Shown: positions 1 through 6,514 of the stretch, in pieces
How the letters are laid out: each line of letters opens with the position of its first letter
Numbering within the stretch: position 1 is the first letter of the stretch
Assembly: GCA_030054235.1 (NCBI GenBank)
Contig: JASGCG010000028.1
Span: forward strand, 1 to 10,712
Direction: 5' to 3'
Source of the DNA: Bacteroidia bacterium
GTDB taxonomy: Bacteria; Planctomycetota; Phycisphaerae; Phycisphaerales; SM1A02
DNA length: 10,712 nucleotides
Program-made: the position numbers and the translations under genes
The notes under the pieces: model-generated
The model's input: only the letters and a program-made list of their open reading frames with translations
What the model was told of the DNA's origin: nothing
Database searches by the model: none

Positions 1-278
1 GCATCCCCAACGGCGCTGGCTGGTTCGATGCCACTCCCGGCACCGCGAACCTGATTGGCGCCGGCGGCGCCAGCGGTTACCGCATGCTCATCATGCAGGT
101 TTGCCGCACCGGTGATGACGCTAATTACTTCTCGACCCACACCCTGCAGGTTTCGTACAAGGTGAACGGCACCTCGACGGCCCTGTTCGGCAGCGGTGGC
201 TTCACGGTGGGTGTCCCCGCCCCTGGCGCTGTGGCCCTCCTCGGCCTCGCCGGCCTCGCTGGCCGCCGTCGCCGCTGA
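1..278 (+). CDS. Secreted PEP-CTERM-type protein, C-terminal part only
   Basis: This is the 3' end of a gene that begins before the window. The reading frame is open from base 3, giving 91 residues before the TGA at 276-278. The tail is Pro-Ala-Pro-Gly, a short Ala/Leu/Gly-rich hydrophobic segment, then four arginines plus the stop, which is the tripartite layout of PEP-CTERM sorting signals (short motif, membrane helix, basic end). In that family the signal is recognised by an exosortase-type membrane enzyme that processes the protein at the cell surface; no exosortase is in this window. The part upstream of the tail (Gly/Ala/Asn-rich, then a stretch with a single Cys and alternating polar and hydrophobic residues) looks like a beta-rich extracellular domain, but I do not recognise it. 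It does not visibly resemble the two tandem secreted proteins further right. A strong terminator follows. The tail is clear; the function is unknown. Confidence 0.8.
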   Translation, partial: IPNGAGWFDATPGTANLIGAGGASGYRMLIMQVCRTGDDANYFSTHTLQVSYKVNGTSTALFGSGGFTVGVPAPGAVALLGLAGLAGRRRR

Positions 279-309
279 ACCGTCCTCAGGACTGATCAGC
301 ACCATGATC

Positions 310-349
310 ATCGCCGGCGCGGAGTCTCTCCGCGCCGGCGATTGCTTTT
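310..349 (+). terminator. Intrinsic terminator after the PEP-CTERM gene
   Basis: A perfect 14-bp inverted repeat (310-323 with 329-342) encloses a 5-base loop and is followed by TGCTTTT (343-349). It lies 31 bases after the stop of the plus-strand gene and 7 bases from the stop of the convergent gene. Read on the minus strand, the bases after the hairpin are not T-rich, so it should act mainly on the plus-strand transcript, although such a strong hairpin may also protect the other mRNA end. Confidence 0.88.
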
Positions 350-356
350 GGGCCTT

Positions 357-1919
357 TCAAGCGCGCATCGACTGACGGGCCAGGCTGATGGCGCTGGCCA
401 CCACGTCGCCAAGTTCCTTGGGGACCAGTCGCTCCGGGTCGGCCGCCATCACATCGAGCAGTCGTCGTGCCAGTCCTGGCTTGGTGTGACGGCGGATGGC
501 ATCGTCGATGGCTCGGCCCGGGGATCGCCCGTTCCCAGCCTCGGCACCGTAGGCCGATTCAAGGATCGCACCGTCCAAACCGCGGTCCCAGAAGTAGCGT
601 TCGATCGAGTTGGCGGGCAGCACGGTCAGCCGGCATGGGGCGATGGCGTCGTGACGGTGGATGACGTCGGCGTAGCCTCGTCCTGCTGCATCGCCATCCA
701 CGAGCGCATGCACCGGCATGGCCAGAGATCCCGCCAATCGCAGGACGGATTCGAGTCCAGCCTGCGCGAATTCCACGACCCGGACGCCTTCGGCATCCAA
801 GTCGTGTCCGAGCAACGATGCCGCGCCGGGCAGGCTCCAGAACTCCGTTTCGCCCTCGACCAAGATCCACGCGCGCGCGAAGAAGGCGCCACCTCGAAGG
901 GTCCGAATGTGATACGAGAGTCGCCGTACGTCGCTCTCCGAAAGATCCTTGGACTTCACGCCATGCGCGACCGTCCGGTCCGGACGCCGCACCAATCGGC
1001 GGATGGCGCGCAGATCGATCGCGCCGAGGAAATCCGGTGCATTGGTGGTGACCAAGCGCTGCGCCGGCAGTTGCTCGACGAGGCTCCACAGGTTCGAGAG
1101 CAGTGTGGGGTGAAGGTGCGTCTCGGGATCTTCGACCAGCAGGATCGGGCGGACCCCTTCGCCGGCACCACGGCGATCGGCTTTGAGCAGCGCGTGCGCG
1201 GCGATGAGCATGGCACAGACGCGATCCGCGTTCGCTGGCTGCCGCTCGGCATGGCGCCACGCGCTGGGCAGGGCCCGCAGTTCGGCCGCCAGGTCGAGGC
1301 TTGCAGCGTCACGCAATCGTCGATCGGAGAGCTCGCGGGTCGCGGCTTCCGCGCTGTGCAGCAGCGCCTGCCGAGATGGGGGACCCTCTCGATCCGGAGC
1401 CATCCAGGCGTTCATGGCTGAGGTCCATGCGGCATCGGGGATCAATCGTTCATCGGTGCGGCTGGTTCCGTTCCAGAGCGACAGTCGAATCACCGGGATC
1501 TGCTGTCGAAGGGCGTCGTGAGCGGCCTGGGCAGTTGATTCATCCAACGGCAGAGCATCGCCGTTGGTGTTGAGGATCGTCGGCACGGCGGCGCCATCGT
1601 GATGGTTCAGTCTCAGCCGGACCACACGATGCCCGAAGATGGTGCACGGAAGTGACGCGAGTGCGGGGCAGCAGTCGAACTCCCCCGGCTGTGATTCACC
1701 AATGTCGAGTGCGATCTCAACCGGCCCTTGCGTGCCACTGGTTCGGTCGGCATCCGTGAGCCGTCGGTCGCTGGCTCCAAGAACGGCCTCGAGGGCGCGG
1801 GCGAGGCTGGTTCTTCCCCACTGGTTCTCCCCGATGAGGACGGTCGTGTCTCGCCGGAGCCGGAGCTGAAGCCCCCGTAGGCCACGGAAGTTGCGAATGC
1901 TGATGTGGCGGAGGTGCAC
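357..1919 (-). CDS. OLD/YbjD-like ATPase with TOPRIM domain, degenerate Walker A
   Basis: 520 residues, GTG start. The N-terminus (HLRHISIRNFRG) is typical of RecF/SMC/OLD-type ATPases. The order is: P-loop GENQWGRT at residues 30-37; Walker-B-like LLVEDPETHLHP at 260-271; TTNAPDF at 291-297 where relatives usually have a His; then a TOPRIM domain with VEGETE at 354-359 and DGD at 408-410. This order and the wording match the COG3593/DUF2813 branch (E. coli YbjD), a cytosolic family of presumed nucleases related to the OLD phage-exclusion protein. The TOPRIM acidic residues are intact, so metal-dependent DNA cleavage is possible. Oddities: the P-loop lysine is Arg36 (codon AGA), and I see no clear ABC signature motif before Walker B. 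No UvrD helicase partner is adjacent, so this is not a Gabija-like or class 2 OLD pair. The gene is convergent with the PEP-CTERM gene and divergent from the next one. The upstream frame stops near 1962 and no other standard start codon lies between; no good Shine-Dalgarno is seen. Confidence 0.87.
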   Translation of the reverse strand: MHLRHISIRNFRGLRGLQLRLRRDTTVLIGENQWGRTSLARALEAVLGASDRRLTDADRTSGTQGPVEIALDIGESQPGEFDCCPALASLPCTIFGHRVVRLRLNHHDGAAVPTILNTNGDALPLDESTAQAAHDALRQQIPVIRLSLWNGTSRTDERLIPDAAWTSAMNAWMAPDREGPPSRQALLHSAEAATRELSDRRLRDAASLDLAAELRALPSAWRHAERQPANADRVCAMLIAAHALLKADRRGAGEGVRPILLVEDPETHLHPTLLSNLWSLVEQLPAQRLVTTNAPDFLGAIDLRAIRRLVRRPDRTVAHGVKSKDLSESDVRRLSYHIRTLRGGAFFARAWILVEGETEFWSLPGAASLLGHDLDAEGVRVVEFAQAGLESVLRLAGSLAMPVHALVDGDAAGRGYADVIHRHDAIAPCRLTVLPANSIERYFWDRGLDGAILESAYGAEAGNGRSPGRAIDDAIRRHTKPGLARRLLDVMAADPERLVPKELGDVVASAISLARQSMRA

Positions 1920-1938
1920 GGAGGGCTCGCTTAGTCCA

Positions 1939-1944
1939 ATAATA
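1939..1944 (-). promoter_or_regulatory. Possible -10 box (TATTAT) for the OLD-like gene
   Basis: On the minus strand TATTAT differs from TATAAT at one base and ends 19 bases before the GTG start, which would leave a leader of about a dozen bases. I see no matching -35 at the usual 16-18 bp spacing, so this is a weak call. It sits in one of the few AT-rich patches of the region. Confidence 0.35.
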
Positions 1945-2125
1945 CATCTTGAAGGCCATCACCGCGAGATCAGGGCGTCACTCGATCAAGGCTGAATGAA
2001 AATCTGGGTCAAATCCGATTTTGCCTGCTTGCCTTGCGTGCCGTTGAGCGCATGGTCTCGCCATGCGCCGCACTGCTGCGGCTGCTCGGCAGGCCGTTGG
2101 CTCGCCGTCCAACACGAGGGAGCAG

Positions 2126-2143
2126 GGGTCTGGAGTACGACCC
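2126..2143 (+). promoter_or_regulatory. Shine-Dalgarno in a hairpin loop next to the start codon
   Basis: GGGTC (2126-2130) is complementary to GACCC (2139-2143). The 8-base loop holds the Shine-Dalgarno GGAG (2132-2135), and the second arm touches the ATG at 2144. The spacing from GGAG to ATG is 8 bases, which supports this start. The ribosome-binding site would be presented in the loop, with the start codon at the base of the stem. A 5-bp stem is short, so the hairpin itself is tentative; the Shine-Dalgarno is not. Confidence 0.55.
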
Positions 2144-2734
2144 ATGCGATTTCTCGCCTTGAGCATCTCGGTTGCTGCGCTCTCCGCGTCGGCGCACGCG
2201 AAGTTCATCACCACCAACGACAAGAGCGTCTTTGAACTCCTCAGCCAGCAGGGCGGTCATGCGCTCGCGGGTGAGAACTTCAGCGCGTACAACGGCTTCT
2301 ACTCGACGCTTGCTGGCGGCAGTGGCTCCACGGCGTGGCAAGCCACAGCCCTTGGCGGACTGTTTGTAGGCCAAGGCGGCCAGCTCAGCACGAACGCCGC
2401 TGACGCTGCACTCACCTTGAGCTTCAGCTCGGGCGACGTCTACGCCATCGGCGGGAACTTCTTCCTCACCGACATCAACTTCGGCTTCCTCCCCGGCTTG
2501 GTGCAGGTCGAGCTCGCCGACGGCAGCTCGTACATCGCCAACATCCAGAGCTCGAACGCGTTCAGCGGTTTCGTCAGCCTTGGCTCAGCCATCAGCCAGA
2601 TCACGATCTCGCCTTTCGGTGTTCAGCCGGATGCGTACGTGACTGCGACCAATCTCTGCTTCGGTGTTGTGCCGGCGCCTGGTGCAGCCGCGTTGCTTGC
2701 CGTGGCTGGCTTGGTGAGCCGCCGACGTCGCTGA
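2144..2734 (+). CDS. Small secreted PEP-CTERM-type protein, paralog of the next gene
   Basis: 196 residues. Residues 1-19 form a classic signal peptide (basic start, hydrophobic core, cleavage after Ala-His-Ala), which is why I chose the ATG at 2144 with GGAG 8 bases upstream rather than the in-frame ATG at 2063. The mature part is Gly/Ser/Ala-rich with alternating hydrophobic residues, probably a beta-sandwich. It includes GGNFFLTDINFG, a xVELADGSSY strand, and FSGFVSLGSAISQITIS before NLCFG. This resembles an unnamed domain that often precedes PEP-CTERM tails, as far as I can tell from memory. The end is VPAPG, a short hydrophobic helix and RRRR. The product is probably exported and then processed or held at the envelope. 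The next plus-strand gene encodes a paralog with the same order of conserved blocks. An own terminator follows at 2761-2791. The role is unknown. Confidence 0.87.
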   Translation: MRFLALSISVAALSASAHAKFITTNDKSVFELLSQQGGHALAGENFSAYNGFYSTLAGGSGSTAWQATALGGLFVGQGGQLSTNAADAALTLSFSSGDVYAIGGNFFLTDINFGFLPGLVQVELADGSSYIANIQSSNAFSGFVSLGSAISQITISPFGVQPDAYVTATNLCFGVVPAPGAAALLAVAGLVSRRRR

Positions 2735-2760
2735 AATCGGAGCGAAACGCTGATTACCGG

Positions 2761-2791
2761 ACAGGCGCCGAGTGGCGCTTGTTCTGTTTTT
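2761..2791 (+). terminator. Intrinsic terminator between the two tandem secreted genes
   Basis: A 9-bp stem with one G-U pair (2761-2769 with 2774-2782) and a GAGT loop runs into a T-rich tract (TTCTGTTTTT, 2782-2791). It lies 27 bases after the upstream stop codon. If efficient, the second gene needs its own promoter within the following 125 bases; otherwise leakage sets its level. Confidence 0.78.
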
Positions 2792-2886
2792 GCAAAGTGC
2801 GTTGAAGAGGCTTGCCAAGGATCCCCCACCGCATCATCATGCGTCGCGCCCGGGGGCGGAGCAAGATCCAATCGTTGGAGGGACAA

Positions 2887-2916
2887 GGAAGGTGATCACT
2901 TCCCTCGGAGATCACC
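2887..2916 (+). promoter_or_regulatory. Two mutually exclusive hairpins around the Shine-Dalgarno
   Basis: State 1: GGTGATC (2891-2897) pairs with GATCACC (2910-2916), whose end touches the ATG at 2917. Inside it, TCC (2901-2903) can also pair with GGA (2907-2909), so the whole Shine-Dalgarno GGAG (2907-2910) is buried. State 2: GGAAG (2887-2891) pairs with CTTCC (2899-2903), which uses bases of both state-1 stems and leaves GGAG free, 6 bases from the ATG. The pairings are exact in the sequence; that they form in the cell and control translation is inference. The DNA at 2887-2903 is also nearly palindromic and could instead be a protein-binding site. Confidence 0.5.
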
Positions 2917-3537
2917 ATGGTTCGTACGTGTTTCGTTTCGCTGACCCTTGCCGTTCTCGCCACCCCGGTTTCAGCCAGCCTCATCGGCGTGAATTCGCTC
3001 GATCTGTACTCCCGGTTGTCCGGTGGCCTAGGCATGTCGGACCACCTGATTGACCTCACCTCGTTCAAGCAGGGCTTGAATCTGCCGGCCATCAGCGGCT
3101 CGGAGGCCAATGTCACCTGGACCGCCAGCGCGGCGCAGGGCGTGTACGTGAATGAAGTCGTTCCGAGCGGCACGTACTTCCTCAGCACGTGGCAGGCCGG
3201 TGACACGCTCACCATCTCCTTCGGAGGGGAGGGCGTGTTCGGCTTCGGCGCCAATACCTTCCTCACCAACGCTGGCGACTCGGTCATCAACGGAAACGTT
3301 CGCATGACGCTGTCGGACGGCACCACCTTCATCAGCCAGATCACCTCCGAGACCACCTTCTACGGGTGGCTCAGCGAAGGCAAGACCACCATCACCTCGA
3401 TCTCGTATCGGCCTGTCTATAGCGGCCCGGACGCGTTCGCAAGCCTGTCGAACCTCCGTTTCGCGCTCATCCCCAGCAGCGGCGCCATGGCCATCCTGGC
3501 CCTTGGCGGTCTCGTGGCCGCCCGCTCGCGCGGCTGA
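2917..3537 (+). CDS. Small secreted protein with degenerate PEP-CTERM-type tail, paralog of the previous gene
   Basis: 206 residues. Residues 1-20 are a signal peptide (MVRTC..., hydrophobic core, cleavage after Val-Ser-Ala). GGAG lies 6 bases before the ATG. The mature part follows the upstream paralog block by block: a leucine-rich start ending in Gly-Gly, an aromatic/Thr-rich TW(T/Q)A strand, LTISFGGEGVFGFGANTFLT, VRMTLSDGTTF, FYGWLSEGKTTITSISY and NLRFA just before the tail. The tail is altered: PAPG is replaced by PSSG and the poly-Arg end by AARSRG, so recognition by the sorting enzyme may be weaker or different. It is probably a surface or periplasmic beta-domain protein of unknown role. 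A strong terminator follows. The tandem arrangement with 182 bases between the genes suggests local duplication followed by long divergence. Confidence 0.85.
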   Translation: MVRTCFVSLTLAVLATPVSASLIGVNSLDLYSRLSGGLGMSDHLIDLTSFKQGLNLPAISGSEANVTWTASAAQGVYVNEVVPSGTYFLSTWQAGDTLTISFGGEGVFGFGANTFLTNAGDSVINGNVRMTLSDGTTFISQITSETTFYGWLSEGKTTITSISYRPVYSGPDAFASLSNLRFALIPSSGAMAILALGGLVAARSRG

Positions 3538-3560
3538 TCACTCGTTCGGCTTCTAGATCA

Positions 3561-3600
3561 CAAGGCGGAGCATCCCTGAGGATGCTCCGCCTTGCTTCTT
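3561..3600 (+). terminator. Intrinsic terminator between convergent genes
   Basis: A perfect 15-bp inverted repeat (3561-3575 with 3580-3594) with a CTGA loop is followed by CTTCTT (3595-3600). It serves the plus-strand secreted gene and lies 9 bases from the hairpin end to the stop of the convergent cardiolipin-synthase-like gene. The minus-strand continuation is not T-rich, so plus-strand termination is the main expected function. Confidence 0.87.
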
Positions 3601-3603
3601 GCA

Positions 3604-5046
3604 TCACTGAATCGGCGCCATGAGCCGGGCTGCCCGGCATGCGCCTCGGTAGATCCAGGACCGTCCGCTCCATGCGCGCACTCCGATGCCGTGGCAGCCC
3701 TCGAAGTCGCTGTGGAACATGGCCTCGACCTGCTTCGACAGCGTGCCGCCATGCGCGAGCGCACTGATCTCGAAGTTGATGCGCAGGCTGCGGTTGTCAA
3801 GGTTTGCCGTGCCCACGCACGCCAGATCGTCGCTCAGCATCACCTTCTGGTGCATGAAGCCGACGGTGTGCGAGTACGCCTTGATGCCGGCGGCCAACGC
3901 TTCCGGGATGAAGGTCAGCGCGGACATGCGAACGAGCACGTTGTCAGGCTTGAGCGGCATGATGACGCGCACGTCCACGCCACGCAGCGCCGCCAGCTGC
4001 AGTGCGGCGAAGGTGGCCTGATCCGGCACGAAGTAGGGCGACGCCACCCACAGCCGTCGCTGCGCGCGGCCGATCAGGTGCAGGTACATGAGCGAACACG
4101 ACTCGAGGTCGTCGGCCGGGCCCGTGGGCAGGATCGCGACATGGTCACGGCCATGCTCGGGCGGCACGGCCCAATCCACCGATGTCAGCTCCTCGCCGGT
4201 GGCCCAGCGCCAGTCCTCGGCGAAGGAGAGTTGCACAGCCAGTGCCGCGGGTCCCGCGATGCGCACGTGCGTGTCGCGCCATGGTCCGAACACGGGGCTC
4301 TCGCCCATGTACTCATCGCCGACATTGAGCCCGCCGAGGAACGCCACGGATCCGTCGACGATGACGACCTTGCGGTGGTTGCGGAAGTTGATGTTGATGG
4401 GCAGCGCGGTGCGCGAGGTGCGAAAAGCCCGGACCTCCACGCCTTCGGCTCGCAGCCGATCGCACCAGCCCTCGGCCAAGTGCATGCTGCCGATGGCGTC
4501 GTAGAGCACCATCACCCGAACGCCGCGCGCCCGGGCACGAGCGAGCGCCGCAGCCATGCGGCGGCCCAGACGATCATCACGGATGATGTAGAACTGGAAG
4601 GCGATGCAGCGCTTGGCTGCATCGATCGCGCGCTCAATTGCATCGAACGTGGCCTTGCCGTCGATGAGCAGTTCGCAATCATTGCCCCGCGTGGGTGGCA
4701 CGCGGCACAGCGGCGCGAGCGACACGAGCGCGGGATCAAGGGAGTGGAGCGCTGCCGTGGCACGGGTGACCGCACCCACGCGGCGGTCGAGTGCGTGACG
4801 TCCGCGGCGATGGGCGAGCACCTTGCCATCGAAGCGGCGCTGGCCAAAGGCCACGTACAGCGGCACGCTGATGATGGGCAGGAACACCAGCGCGAGCGCC
4901 CAGGCGATCGAACCCTGAGGGGTCCTCGCCCGCATGACCGAATCGAGGGCGCACAGGATGCCGATGGCCTCGATCAGCAGCACGATCCCGGTGATCGCGC
5001 CGCCATCGAGGATCCAGCGAGCCACGTCCGCGCCGGCTTCAGGCAT
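3604..5046 (-). CDS. cls: Cardiolipin synthase-type phospholipase D family protein
   Basis: 480 residues from the ATG at 5046, which has a strong GGGGAGG Shine-Dalgarno 8 bases upstream; a 25-residue longer reading to 5121 lacks this support. Bacterial cardiolipin synthases join two phosphatidylglycerol molecules into cardiolipin and glycerol at the inner membrane. Visible features: two N-terminal membrane helices (about residues 16-37 and 46-67) with the GSIAWALALVFLP wording of the PLD N-terminal domain, then two HKD motifs, H224-x-K226-x4-D231 (NHRKVVIVDGS) and H399-x-K401-x4-D406 (MHQKVMLSDD). Also typical are GGLNVGDEYMG, WRDTHVRIAGPA, SPYFVPD and TANLDNRSLRINFE. Length and order match ClsA-type enzymes. 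The gene starts inside the end of the pyruvate-kinase gene (8-base overlap), so the two are probably co-transcribed and translationally coupled. The family has other transphosphatidylation activities, so the exact product is inferred. Confidence 0.92.
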   Translation of the reverse strand: MPEAGADVARWILDGGAITGIVLLIEAIGILCALDSVMRARTPQGSIAWALALVFLPIISVPLYVAFGQRRFDGKVLAHRRGRHALDRRVGAVTRATAALHSLDPALVSLAPLCRVPPTRGNDCELLIDGKATFDAIERAIDAAKRCIAFQFYIIRDDRLGRRMAAALARARARGVRVMVLYDAIGSMHLAEGWCDRLRAEGVEVRAFRTSRTALPININFRNHRKVVIVDGSVAFLGGLNVGDEYMGESPVFGPWRDTHVRIAGPAALAVQLSFAEDWRWATGEELTSVDWAVPPEHGRDHVAILPTGPADDLESCSLMYLHLIGRAQRRLWVASPYFVPDQATFAALQLAALRGVDVRVIMPLKPDNVLVRMSALTFIPEALAAGIKAYSHTVGFMHQKVMLSDDLACVGTANLDNRSLRINFEISALAHGGTLSKQVEAMFHSDFEGCHGIGVRAWSGRSWIYRGACRAARLMAPIQ

Positions 5047-6514
5047 GGTTCCAGCCTCCCCATGGCACCAAGAGTGCACGGCTCCGTGCGCGGATGCGTT
5101 GGATCCGAGTGAGCAGGTCATGCACGAAGGCCGTGGTGTCGAGCAGGCACGGGCCGATCCCGAGCATCACCGCGTCGGCGCGTGCACTGTCAGCGGCGTC
5201 GGTCACCTCGCCACGCGTGGGGAAACCGTGCTCCGTCATCGACTCAAGGACCTGTGTGGCCCAGATCACCGGCATGTGCGCGGCTTCGCAGAGGGCGAGG
5301 ACTTCATCCTGCGCGATCGGCAGGTTCTCGAAGCCGATTTCGACGCCGAGGTCGCCACGAGCCAGCATCACACCGCAGGCAGGCCGACGCATGAGGGCGA
5401 GCAGGATCGACGGCAGGTCCCTGCACGCCTGAGGGGTCTCGACCTTGGCGACGACCGCCATGCTCGCCAGTCCGCGCACATCGAGTGCCTGGTGCAGATC
5501 AAGCACATCCTGCGGCGAACGGACGAAGCTCAGCGCCACCATGTCGGCAAGGCCCGCAACCGCATCAAGCGTGGCAAGGTCCGCGTCGGTCAGCGACGGA
5601 ATCGGCACGTCGCTGTCAGGGACGTTCACGCCCTTGCGATCCTTGAGCGGCCACGCACCACTGCGCACCCGCTCGATGACCACGTCCGCACCTTCGGGCG
5701 AGGAGGACACGCACCTGCCGCGGATGTTGCCGTCATCGATGAGCACGCGATGTCCCGGCTTGAGGGCGCCGAGCAGTTCCCGCGGCGTGACGGCGATGCG
5801 GTGTGGGGTCGGCAGCGAGCCATCAGGCAAGCGCACCGATCCGGTCGAGATGGCATCGTCGGCATGCAGCCAGAGTCGGTCGCCAGGCCGGATCTCGATG
5901 GGGCCTTGGCTGCAGAGGCCCGTGCGGACCTTGGGGCCGGCCAGGTCGACGCACAGCCTGATGGTTCGATCGGCCCGCGCGGCAGCTGCGCGCAATGACT
6001 CGGCGTTCGCGCGCCACTGCTCGGGGTTGCCATGCGCAGCATTGATGCGCGCCACGTCCATGCCGGCCTCGATGAGCCGATCGGCGAGCGTGGGATCCTC
6101 GGCCATCGCGGGTGGCAGGCTCACCATGATGCGCGTGCCCTTGGGGTGGGCCGGCCCGAGCAGGTCGTCGGCGTGACGCTCGAGTGCAGCGACGCCGGCA
6201 TCCATGGAGGCTGCAGGAGACTCGTCGTTCCATGCGCCGCCGTTCATCGCCACGAGCGCTGCACGCACCGCGCGCAGCGTGGGCTCGACATGTGCTTCGC
6301 GCCGCGACAGCGAACTCAGGCCCAAGCGCACCAGGTCGGCCTGCAGCCCAGCAGGCAGTGCGTTGCGCAGCTCGGCATACTGCACGAGGTTGGTGGCACT
6401 CATGGTCCAGTCGGATCCAGCGCGCGTGATGGATGACCGCTCAGCTGCGACAACCGACGTGATCGACGCGAGCAGCGTGTCGACCGAAGCGAGGATCGAT
6501 GGAACCGACTGCAT
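5039..6514 (-). CDS. Atypical pyruvate kinase, N-terminally extended and lacking the C-domain
   Basis: 491 residues. Pyruvate kinase converts phosphoenolpyruvate and ADP to pyruvate and ATP in the cytosol. Residues about 39-90 form an extra N-terminal segment (SATNLVQYAELR..., then LGLSSLSRREAHV) that I recall from a divergent subgroup of COG0469. The catalytic A-domain begins near 127 and keeps R156, N158, D190, R197, K357, E359, D388 (ARGDLGVE) and T420 (ATQVLESM), the counterparts of substrate- and metal-binding residues. Changes: RLNFSHG is RINAAHG, so the K+-ligand Ser is Ala160; DTKGPEIRTG is DLAGPKVRTG, with Lys195 at the position whose Lys/Glu state tracks K+ independence or dependence. 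Only about 70 residues follow the ATQ motif, and the usual SGET segment reads GIGPC, so the allosteric C-domain is missing. Start: ATG with no Shine-Dalgarno but TAGCGT 6 bases upstream, consistent with a leaderless mRNA. First gene of a pair with the cardiolipin-synthase-like gene. Activity in the cell is inferred. Confidence 0.87.
   Translation of the reverse strand: MQSVPSILASVDTLLASITSVVAAERSSITRAGSDWTMSATNLVQYAELRNALPAGLQADLVRLGLSSLSRREAHVEPTLRAVRAALVAMNGGAWNDESPAASMDAGVAALERHADDLLGPAHPKGTRIMVSLPPAMAEDPTLADRLIEAGMDVARINAAHGNPEQWRANAESLRAAAARADRTIRLCVDLAGPKVRTGLCSQGPIEIRPGDRLWLHADDAISTGSVRLPDGSLPTPHRIAVTPRELLGALKPGHRVLIDDGNIRGRCVSSSPEGADVVIERVRSGAWPLKDRKGVNVPDSDVPIPSLTDADLATLDAVAGLADMVALSFVRSPQDVLDLHQALDVRGLASMAVVAKVETPQACRDLPSILLALMRRPACGVMLARGDLGVEIGFENLPIAQDEVLALCEAAHMPVIWATQVLESMTEHGFPTRGEVTDAADSARADAVMLGIGPCLLDTTAFVHDLLTRIQRIRARSRALLVPWGGWNHA

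Larger units (their letters stand above)
1920..2143. other. Divergent intergenic region with clustered inverted repeats
   Basis: 224 bases between the minus-strand OLD-like gene and the plus-strand secreted gene. It holds the possible minus-strand -10 box, a short palindrome AAATC-C-GATTT at 2011-2021 in an AT-rich patch that could be an operator, and three inverted repeats in the likely 5' leader of the plus gene: GCGCATGG/CCATGCGC (2048-2055 and 2061-2068), GCCGCA/TGCGGC (2067-2072 and 2077-2082) and GTTGG/CCAAC (2096-2100 and 2109-2113). I see no TAnnnT-type -10 box for the plus strand and no credible small gene. An upstream in-frame ATG at 2063 exists, but it would add 27 residues ahead of an obvious signal peptide. 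Confidence 0.5.

Noticed and set aside
342..1421. Plus-strand open frame of 359 codons opposite the OLD-like gene
   Set aside because: It begins within the second arm of a terminator hairpin, has no ribosome-binding site, and its translation has no recognisable motif, whereas the minus strand has P-loop and TOPRIM motifs.
357..1919. OLD-like gene as part of an anti-phage defence island (Gabija or similar)
   Set aside because: No helicase, reverse transcriptase, methylase, toxin or mobile element is adjacent; it stands alone among housekeeping and envelope genes.
2063..2143. Upstream ATG giving 27 extra residues to the first tandem secreted protein
   Set aside because: It would put a polar segment in front of a clear signal peptide, and it lies inside an inverted repeat; the ATG at 2144 has GGAG at good spacing.
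3592..5112. Plus-strand open frame of 506 codons covering the whole cardiolipin-synthase gene
   Set aside because: It is the antisense shadow of a gene with two complete HKD motifs; its translation is His/Arg/Gln-rich with no recognisable domain, as expected opposite a GC-rich gene.
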